Below are positions 14,898 to 19,811 of a stretch of DNA of 19,811 bases, piece by piece; within the stretch, counting starts at the first letter, position 1, and each line of letters starts with the position of its first letter. A model generated the notes under the pieces. That model saw only the letters and a program-made list of their open reading frames with translations, was not told the origin of the DNA and made no database searches. Made by a program: the position numbers and the translations under genes. Source of the stretch: DATARH01 sp035507475 (GTDB lineage Bacteria; Pseudomonadota; Alphaproteobacteria; ATCC43930; CGMCC-115725); contig DATJOB010000161.1 in the NCBI GenBank assembly GCA_035507475.1, positions 1 through 19,811 of the forward strand, given 5' to 3'.

Positions 14898-14929
14898 GGC
14901 GGCTCGGCGCCGGTCGGCAGCGAGCCGCC
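14898..14929 (-). terminator. Strong hairpin downstream of the exported-protein gene
   Basis: GGCGGCTCG (14898-14906) and CGAGCCGCC (14921-14929) form a perfect 9-bp stem with a 14-base loop, three bases beyond the minus-strand stop at 14933-14935. It fits a transcript end for the SDR/exported-protein operon. There is no U-tract, so it may instead protect the 3' end or act with Rho. Confidence 0.4.
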
Positions 14930-14932
14930 GCC

Positions 14933-15607
14933 TCACGGGAGCTGCGCGTCGTGCCAGAAATATTCGATGTCGCCGCTCGCCAGCCCCTCCTTGTGCCCGG
15001 CGAAGCCCTCGCGCAGCGCGACCTGGCGGTAGTTGACCGTGCCGGCCTGGATCACGTCCGGCCCCTCGCTGTCGATCAGCGCGGGCGATTTGTCGCTCGG
15101 CCGCACGATGGCGATGTGGCCGGAGCGCTCCTTCGGTCCCTGCGGCGTCTCGCGCGGCGGCTGGAAATAGACCGCTACGACGAGCTTTCCCTGGTTGGCG
15201 AGCGCCACCGCGCGCAGCGAGGCGCCGGGATCGGCGAGCCGGCCGAGGCGGCGCCACCCGGCCGCGTCGGGACCGTTGAGCCAGCGCTCCTGGGCATTGG
15301 CGAGCCAGTCCTGCGCATGGTCGGGCGGGCGCAGCAGGTAGATGCCGAGCCGCTCCGCGACCGCCGCCGCGAAGGCGCTGCAATGGGTGTGCGCGCCGAG
15401 GGTCGACAGCCGCGGCCCCTCGGGCGCGCCCGAGCGCCAGTCGACATGAAAGCCGGCGGGCCACAGCGTCTCGACATTCGTCGCGTCGAGCAGCGCGGCG
15501 AGTCGTGCCGCCTGCGGCGTGATCGGGCCGGGGCTGAGCGGCTGGGCGAGCGCCGCGGCCCAGAAGGCGACGGCGAGCGCGGCGACGAACGTCGCGATGC
15601 GACGCAC
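14933..15607 (-). CDS. Exported protein with NlpC/P60- or CHAP-like Cys/His layout, family not recognised
   Basis: The 224-residue protein has a signal peptide: MRRIATFVAALAVAFWAAALA, cleavage probably after Ala21. The start is GTG at 15607, with GAGGA eight bases upstream overlapping the TGA of the SDR gene, so the two genes are translationally close. The mature part has AHTHCSAFAAAVAERLGI (Cys76 at the head of a helix), then KLVVAVYFQPP and RSGHIAIVRP (His164 at a strand start), ending in VNYRQVAL and DIEYFWHD. A helix-capping Cys followed by a strand-borne GHIAIV is the order found in NlpC/P60 and CHAP peptidoglycan amidases, so a periplasmic hydrolase is a reasonable inference, not an established call. 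Cys76 is the only cysteine, so there is no disulfide. Confidence 0.7.
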   Translation of the reverse strand: MRRIATFVAALAVAFWAAALAQPLSPGPITPQAARLAALLDATNVETLWPAGFHVDWRSGAPEGPRLSTLGAHTHCSAFAAAVAERLGIYLLRPPDHAQDWLANAQERWLNGPDAAGWRRLGRLADPGASLRAVALANQGKLVVAVYFQPPRETPQGPKERSGHIAIVRPSDKSPALIDSEGPDVIQAGTVNYRQVALREGFAGHKEGLASGDIEYFWHDAQLP

Positions 15608-15618
15608 GGCCGGTATCC

Positions 15619-16404
15619 TCAGAGCGCGCTGCGGCGGCTCGATCCGCCGCCATCGATCGTGATGATCGTCCCGGTGGTGTAGCCGGAGACCGTGTCGGAG
15701 GCGACGAACGCGACCATCGCCGCGATCTCCTCGGGGGTCGCGGCGCGCCCGAAGGCATAGCCTTGCATCAGCTCCTGCCAGCGGCCCTCGTCGCCCAGCG
15801 TGTCGCGCGCCCGCGTCTTGGTCAGCGTCACCAGCCGCTCGGTCATCACCGGACCGGGATTGATGCCGACGACCCGCAGGTTGTCGCGCGGCGCGGTGCC
15901 GCCCATCGCCCGCGTGAAGGCCATCAGCGAGGCGTTGCCCGACGAGCCGGCGATATAGTTGAAATCGGGGTTCTCGCCGGCCGCGCCGAGGATGTTGACG
16001 ATCACCCCGCGGCCGCGCTCGCGCATCTGCGCGTAGAAGCGGCGCGTCATGTTGACGTAGCCGAACACCTTGAGGTCCCAGGCGGCGCGCCAGCGCGCCT
16101 CGTCGACCGCGTCGAGGTTGCCGCCGGGGATCGCGCCCGCATTGTTGACGAGGATATCGATATCCGGACATGCCGCGGCGAGGCGGTCGACGTTGCGTCC
16201 GTCGGACAGATCGAGCGGGAAGACCCTGACCCCGACATTGTGGCGCGCCGCGATCTCCGCCCGCGCCCGCTCGAGATCGGCGGCGGTGCGCGAGACCAGC
16301 GTCACGTCGCAGCCTTCCTCGGCCAGCGCCTCGGCGCAGGCGCGGCCGATCCCCTTCGATGCGCCGGTCACCAGCGCCTTCTTGCCGCGCAGACCCAGAT
16401 CCAT
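15619..16404 (-). CDS. SDR-fold protein lacking the Ser-Tyr-Lys catalytic triad
   Basis: The 261-residue protein has an intact Rossmann fold: TGASKGIG (13-20), LDLSD (64-68), NNAG (87-90), and a C-terminal PGPV...TERL plus TIDGGGS end. Aligning it by spacing with E. coli FabG (Ser138, Tyr151, Lys155), the equivalent residues are Gly140 (in NILGAAG), Gly153 and Asn157 (in YIAGSSGNASLMAF). All three catalytic residues are therefore replaced. The nearby Tyr150 is offset by three positions. NAD(P) binding looks possible but classical hydride-transfer chemistry does not. The start at 16404 has GGGGGG upstream. It is followed after 11 bases by the exported-protein gene, whose ribosome site overlaps its TGA. 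It could be a pseudoenzyme or use another mechanism. Confidence 0.85.
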   Translation of the reverse strand: MDLGLRGKKALVTGASKGIGRACAEALAEEGCDVTLVSRTAADLERARAEIAARHNVGVRVFPLDLSDGRNVDRLAAACPDIDILVNNAGAIPGGNLDAVDEARWRAAWDLKVFGYVNMTRRFYAQMRERGRGVIVNILGAAGENPDFNYIAGSSGNASLMAFTRAMGGTAPRDNLRVVGINPGPVMTERLVTLTKTRARDTLGDEGRWQELMQGYAFGRAATPEEIAAMVAFVASDTVSGYTTGTIITIDGGGSSRRSAL

Positions 16405-16531
16405 CGGCCGCCCCCCGAAAATGTCGCGTTCGCACGGTAATCTTAGCCTGCCCGCCGGAAAGGGGCGCGCCAATTTCCATTCGGCGATACCGTTCGCCGT
16501 CAGCGCAGGCAAGCGACCCGGAGGCTGCCCC
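16405..16531. promoter_or_regulatory. Divergent intergenic region with an inverted repeat, SDR operon / alcohol dehydrogenase
   Basis: This 127-base spacer separates two divergent transcripts. CGGCGA (16482-16487) and TCGCCG (16494-16499) form a perfect inverted repeat with a 6-base gap, 32 bases before the alcohol dehydrogenase start: a possible operator. On the minus strand TAAGAT (about 16440-16445) resembles a -10 element, but no -35 element is well placed. Confidence 0.35.
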
Positions 16532-17551
16532 ATGCCCAAGATGCGTGTTGCCCAGATATCGCGGGCGAAAGGCCCGTTCGAGATCGTCGAGCGCGAGATC
16601 CCCGAGCCGGGCGTCGGCGAGGTCCGGGTCAAGGTCGCCGCGTGCGGCGTCTGCCACAGCGACAGCGTCACCAAGGAGGGCCTGTTTCCGAACATCAGCT
16701 ACCCGCGCGTGCCCGGTCACGAGGTGATCGGCGTCGTCGATGCGATCGGTCCCGAGGTGCATGGCTGGCGCCCCGGCGAGCGCGTCGGGGTCGGCTGGCA
16801 CGGCGGCAATTGCGGCTATTGCGACAATTGCCGCGCCGGCGACGCCTTCGCCTGCCGGACCGAAACGCTGGTCACCGGGATCTCGCATGATGGCGGCTAT
16901 GCCGAGTACATGGTTTCACCGGCGAGCGCGCTCGCCCGGGTTCCCGGCGCTCTCGACCCGGTGGCGGCGGCACCGTTGATGTGCGCCGGCATCACGACAT
17001 TCAACGCGCTGCGCAATTCTCCGGCGCGGCCCGGCGACCTCGTCGCCGTGCTGGGGATCGGCGGGCTCGGTCACCTCGGCGTGCAATACGCCCGCAGGCT
17101 CGGCTTCGAGACCGTGGCGATCGCCCGCGGCGCCGACAAGGCGCCGCTCGCGCAGCAACTCGGCGCGCATCACTACATCGACAGCCAGGCCGAAGACCCG
17201 GCCGCCGCGCTGCAGAAGCTGGGCGGCGCCAAGGTGATCCTGGCGACCGCGACGAGCGGCGCCGCGATGAGTGCGGTCCAGGGCGGGCTCGGGCCGCGCG
17301 GCACGCTGCTGATCATCGGCGTGCCCGACCGGCTCGAGATCGACCCGTTGCCGCTGATCCTCGGCAGCCGCGCGATCCAGGGCTGGTATTCCGGCACATC
17401 GATCGACTCGCAGCAGACGCTGGCGTTCAGCGCGCTGACCGGCGTCAAGTCGATGAACGAAATCTATCCCCTGTCGCGCGCGGCCGAGGCTTACGAGCGG
17501 ATGATGAGCGGCCAGGCCCGCTTCCGCGTCGTGCTGACGATGGCGGGGTGA
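16532..17551 (+). CDS. Zinc-dependent alcohol dehydrogenase (AdhP-like, MDR superfamily)
   Basis: The 339-residue enzyme has all ligands of a medium-chain zinc alcohol dehydrogenase. The catalytic zinc is bound by Cys41 (CGVCHSD), His63-Glu64 (PGHEVIG) and Cys151 (PLMCAG). The structural zinc is bound by Cys94, Cys97, Cys100 and Cys108 (GNCGYCDNC...FAC). The NAD-binding loop is GIGGLGHLG (175-183). It oxidises primary alcohols or reduces aldehydes in the cytoplasm; the substrate is unknown. ATG 16532 has GGAGG seven bases upstream. The Sir2 gene follows after 45 bases on the same strand, and a classical SDR after that, so the three NAD-linked proteins may be co-transcribed. Confidence 0.93.
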   Translation: MPKMRVAQISRAKGPFEIVEREIPEPGVGEVRVKVAACGVCHSDSVTKEGLFPNISYPRVPGHEVIGVVDAIGPEVHGWRPGERVGVGWHGGNCGYCDNCRAGDAFACRTETLVTGISHDGGYAEYMVSPASALARVPGALDPVAAAPLMCAGITTFNALRNSPARPGDLVAVLGIGGLGHLGVQYARRLGFETVAIARGADKAPLAQQLGAHHYIDSQAEDPAAALQKLGGAKVILATATSGAAMSAVQGGLGPRGTLLIIGVPDRLEIDPLPLILGSRAIQGWYSGTSIDSQQTLAFSALTGVKSMNEIYPLSRAAEAYERMMSGQARFRVVLTMAG

Positions 17552-17596
17552 CGCCGGTTTCTTGCCGGGTCTCGGCGGTTTTGCCAAAGTAGGCGA

Positions 17597-18352
17597 ATGC
17601 ACAACGATGCCGGCGTCGCCGAGCTGAAGCGCCTGATCGCCGCGTCGCGGCGCGCCGTGGTGTTCACCGGGGCGGGGATCAGCACCGAGAGCGGCATCCC
17701 CGATTTCCGCAGCCCGGGCGGCATCTGGACCCAGATGGCGCCGATTTATTTCGACGAGTTTCTCGCCTCGCAGCAGGCGCGCGACGAGACCTGGCGGCGG
17801 CGTTTCGCGATGGAGGACATCTTCAAGGCGGCCGCGCCGAACCGCGGACACCGCGCGGTCGATGCGCTGGTGCGGCGCGGCAAGGTTGCGGCGGTGGTCA
17901 CCCAGAACATCGACGGGCTGCACCAAGCCTCGGGCATCCCGCCGGACAAGATCGTCGAACTGCACGGCAACACGACCTACGCCACCTGCCTCGATTGCGG
18001 CGAGCGCTACGAGATCGGCGATTTGCGGGCCATCTTCGAGCGCGACGGCGCGGTGCCGCCCTGCGGCCAATGCCTCGGCCACGTCAAGACCGCGACCGTC
18101 TCGTTCGGCCAGGCGATGCCGGTGCTGGCGATGCGCCGCGCCGAGGAGGAGACCCGCGCGGCCGACCTGTTCATCGTGCTCGGCTCCTCGCTGGTGGTCT
18201 ATCCGGCGGCGGGTTTCCCGCAGCTCGCCAAGCAGACCGGCGCGCAGCTCGTCATCGTCAATCGCGAGGAAACGCCGCTCGACGGCATCGCCGACCTCGT
18301 GCTGCGCGCGCCGATCGGCGACACGATGGGCGCGGCGGCCGGCGTCAACTGA
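17597..18352 (+). CDS. Sir2-family NAD-dependent protein deacylase (sirtuin)
   Basis: The 251-residue protein removes acyl groups from protein lysines using NAD. Motifs: GAGISTESGIPDFRS (25-39), TQNIDGLH (102-109), catalytic His123 in ELHGN, and a zinc ribbon of Cys131, Cys134, Cys156 and Cys159. VSFGQAMP (168-175) stands where VxFGExLP is usual, so the glutamate is a glutamine. The Tyr/Arg pair that selects succinyl-lysine in CobB/SIRT5 is not evident, so acetyl or other neutral acyl groups are more likely. ATG 17597 has a modest TAGGC site. It is 45 bases after the alcohol dehydrogenase gene and 16 bases before the SDR gene, consistent with one operon. Confidence 0.93.
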   Translation: MHNDAGVAELKRLIAASRRAVVFTGAGISTESGIPDFRSPGGIWTQMAPIYFDEFLASQQARDETWRRRFAMEDIFKAAAPNRGHRAVDALVRRGKVAAVVTQNIDGLHQASGIPPDKIVELHGNTTYATCLDCGERYEIGDLRAIFERDGAVPPCGQCLGHVKTATVSFGQAMPVLAMRRAEEETRAADLFIVLGSSLVVYPAAGFPQLAKQTGAQLVIVNREETPLDGIADLVLRAPIGDTMGAAAGVN

Positions 18353-18368
18353 GCAAGGGAGGAGACCC

Positions 18369-19121
18369 ATGCGCCTCGAAGGCAAGGTCGCGATCGTCAC
18401 CGGCGGCGCGTCGGGGATGGGGGCGAGCACGGCGCGGATTTTCGCGCGCGAGGGCGCCAAGGTCGTGGTCGCCGACCAGCTCGACGACGACGGCCGCCAG
18501 GTCGTCGCCGAGATCGTCGCGGCGAACGGCGCCGCCGAGTTTCGGCATCTCGACGTCACCGACGAGGCGAACTGGCGCGACGTCGTGGCGGCGACCGTCG
18601 CCGCCTTCGGCAAGCTCGACATCCTCGTCAACAACGCCGGGATCAGCGGCAGCGCGGTCGACGATCTGTTCGACACCGACGCCTGGGAGCGGATCATGGC
18701 GGTCAACGCGCGCGGCGTGTTCCTCGGCATGAAATACGCGATCCCCGAGATGAAGAAGGCCGGCGGCGGGTCGATCGTCAATCTCTCGTCGATCTCCGGG
18801 GTCACCGGGCAGCGCGGTATCCACCCCGCCTACAACGCCTCGAAGGGCGCGGTGCGCACGATGACCAAGGTCGGCGCGGTGCAGCAGGGGCGCCACAACA
18901 TCCGGGTCAATTCGATCCATCCCGGGCTGATGCCGCCGATGCGCACCTCGGGCCGCACCGCCGACCCCGCGGTGCGGGCGAAGATGCTCGAACAGGTCCC
19001 GCTGGGTCGCGACGGACGGGTCGAGGAGGTCGCCTACGCGGTGCTGTTCCTCGCCTCGGACGAGGCGTCCTACGTGACCGGCGCCGAGCTCTACGTCGAC
19101 GGCGGCTACCTGGCGACGTGA
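18369..19121 (+). CDS. Classical SDR-family oxidoreductase (active-site residues intact)
   Basis: The 250-residue protein is a standard short-chain dehydrogenase: cofactor loop TGGASGMG (11-18), Asp36 at the end of the second strand (prefers NAD over NADP), NNAG (88-91), Ser141 in NLSSISG, Tyr155 and Lys159 in YNASK, then HPGLMPPM and the C-terminal YVTGAELYVDGGY. It most resembles cyclopentanol/3-alpha-hydroxysteroid-like dehydrogenases; the substrate is unknown. ATG 18369 follows the strong site GGGAGGAG, 16 bases after the sirtuin stop. In contrast to the SDR at 15619-16404 it keeps the full catalytic triad. It converges on the MarR gene with a 25-base spacer. Confidence 0.93.
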   Translation: MRLEGKVAIVTGGASGMGASTARIFAREGAKVVVADQLDDDGRQVVAEIVAANGAAEFRHLDVTDEANWRDVVAATVAAFGKLDILVNNAGISGSAVDDLFDTDAWERIMAVNARGVFLGMKYAIPEMKKAGGGSIVNLSSISGVTGQRGIHPAYNASKGAVRTMTKVGAVQQGRHNIRVNSIHPGLMPPMRTSGRTADPAVRAKMLEQVPLGRDGRVEEVAYAVLFLASDEASYVTGAELYVDGGYLAT

Positions 19122-19124
19122 CGG

Positions 19125-19141
19125 CGGCGGAGCGACCGCCG
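19125..19141. terminator. G+C hairpin between convergent SDR and MarR genes
   Basis: CGGCGG (19125-19130) and CCGCCG (19136-19141) form a 6-bp perfect stem with a 5-base loop, three bases past the SDR stop and five bases before the MarR stop. It could serve both directions, but there is no T-run on either side. Confidence 0.4.
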
Positions 19142-19146
19142 GCGGC

Positions 19147-19689
19147 CTAACCGCCGCCCGGCTCGTGCTCGTCGGCCGCCTCGGCGGCGGCGAGGTTGTG
19201 TTTCATGTGGTCGAGCACATCCATCAGCAGCGCCCGCGTCGCCGGGGTGAGCCCGGAGCAGGCCTCCTCGCGCACCGCGTGGTTGATCTCAAGGATGCGG
19301 TTGACGACCGGCCAAGCGAGCGGCGTCAGCCACAGCGTGCGCACCCGCCGGTCGGTCGGATGGGCGCGGCGCTCGACCAGCCCCTCCTCGTGCAGCCGGT
19401 CGAGCATGCGCACCAGCGCGATCGGCTCGACGTCGAGATCGCTCGCCGCCGCGGTCTGGCTGACCCCGGGGTTGCGCGCGATGCGGATTAGGAGCGCGGC
19501 CTGCAGCCGGGTGATCGGCAGCCCCGCCTGGCGCACGCTGCGCTCGAAGCGGCGGCGGATCAGCCGGGCGACGGCGTGGACGCGATGCCCGACGCTCGGC
19601 TGCAGCGCGGCGACCGAGGGTCGCTCGGCCGGGGCGTCGTCGAGCCAGCCGGCGACCGCCGCCGGCAGCACCTCACTCGGCGGCGCCAC
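19147..19689 (-). CDS. MarR-family transcriptional regulator
   Basis: The 180-residue protein has a winged helix at about residues 55-125: LPITRLQAALLIRIARNPG, then the recognition helix region VEPIALVRMLDRLHEEGLVERR, and the wing HPTDRRVRTLWLT with the conserved Asp-Arg-Arg. Flanking helices should form the dimer interface. The start is GTG at 19689, with GGAGG six bases upstream. The start region overlaps the end of the RND permease gene by 17 bases, so the regulator is co-transcribed and perhaps translationally coupled with the pump. MarR proteins usually repress efflux genes and release DNA on binding phenolic or drug ligands, so control of this pump operon is likely, with its operator outside the window. 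Confidence 0.92.
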   Translation of the reverse strand: MAPPSEVLPAAVAGWLDDAPAERPSVAALQPSVGHRVHAVARLIRRRFERSVRQAGLPITRLQAALLIRIARNPGVSQTAAASDLDVEPIALVRMLDRLHEEGLVERRAHPTDRRVRTLWLTPLAWPVVNRILEINHAVREEACSGLTPATRALLMDVLDHMKHNLAAAEAADEHEPGGG

Positions 19690-19811
19690 GGTGGTCCTCC
19701 GCCGCGGCCGCGCCGGCCGGTACGTCGGTCAGCGCCGCGGCCAGCCGCGACTGGCGCCGCCGGGCGCCGCCGAGGACGCGGCTCAACCGATCGAGATAGA
19801 GATAGATGACG
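19673..19811 (-). CDS. C-terminal end of an RND efflux permease (AcrB/MdtC-like), truncated by window edge
   Basis: Only the last 45 residues are present, read in the frame ending with TGA at 19673-19675. The segment starts VIYLYLDRLSRVLGG, which matches the end of the last membrane helix of RND pumps (typically PVIYLYLDRL), followed by a basic then Ala-rich cytoplasmic tail. RND permeases form inner-membrane trimers that expel drugs through a periplasmic adaptor and outer-membrane channel. The assignment rests on this short segment only. The stop lies within the first codons of the MarR gene. Confidence 0.65.
   Translation of the reverse strand, partial: VIYLYLDRLSRVLGGARRRQSRLAAALTDVPAGAAAAEDHRGAAE

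Noticed and set aside
15608..16888. Possible fusion of the exported protein with an upstream N-terminal part in the same frame
   Set aside because: The upstream part is an out-of-frame shadow of the SDR gene; the signal peptide and ribosome site mark the true start at GTG 15607.
16916..18805. 629-codon minus-strand open frame
   Set aside because: It is antisense to three clearly recognised plus-strand genes and is a composition artefact.
1..19811. Phage-defence, toxin-antitoxin, CRISPR, integrase, transposase or tRNA genes
   Set aside because: No motif, repeat array or cloverleaf-like sequence was found; the sirtuin is a plain deacylase without a defence-type partner domain.

Overview
The window is a compact, very G+C-rich stretch (about 70% by eye, not counted) of what looks like an alphaproteobacterial chromosome, perhaps of the Rhodospirillales or a relative. 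The reasons are the gene types: a zinc-independent HemB, a PAS_5-type protein, an Atm1-like exporter, a MeaB GTPase, CaiB/BaiF CoA-transferase and several SDR genes, plus a palindromic repeat resembling those of Bradyrhizobium and relatives. The genus is an inference. No RNA gene, CRISPR array, insertion sequence, phage gene or plasmid gene was seen. No gap between genes exceeds about 200 bases.

Left part (1-2925): the end of a maleylacetoacetate isomerase gene abuts, stop to stop, a leaderless NMT1/THI5-like binding protein gene. That gene is divergent from a CaiB/BaiF CoA-transferase gene. A 76-residue protein of unknown function follows on the minus strand, downstream of the radical SAM gene.

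3001-6351: a PA0069-type radical SAM gene is transcribed divergently from two glycosyltransferase genes of the TIGR04283 and TIGR04282 types. The second of these overlaps the 3' end of meaB by 31 bases. A palindromic repeat forms the leader of meaB.

6481-11185: an Atm1-type ABC exporter and an MFS drug exporter form a minus-strand pair. Divergent from them are a GNAT acetyltransferase and hemB (5-aminolevulinate dehydratase, porphobilinogen synthesis).

11214-16404: a class A penicillin-binding protein (PBP1A) with a long Pro/Ala-rich tail is divergent from a PAS_5 protein. A minus-strand operon follows, made of an SDR-fold protein that has lost its Ser-Tyr-Lys catalytic triad and an exported protein with a Cys/His layout like NlpC/P60 or CHAP hydrolases.

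16532-19811: a plus-strand run of three NAD-linked genes (zinc alcohol dehydrogenase, sirtuin, classical SDR) converges on a MarR regulator. The MarR start overlaps the end of an RND efflux permease gene that enters from the right edge.

Most of this is ordinary housekeeping and accessory metabolism, and I see no clear new multi-gene system. The parts most worth a second look are the catalytically dead SDR paired with an exported cysteine-hydrolase-like protein (14933-16404), the abutting CATATG start codons at 4123-4128, the repeat that supplies the meaB ribosome binding site, and the leaderless binding protein.
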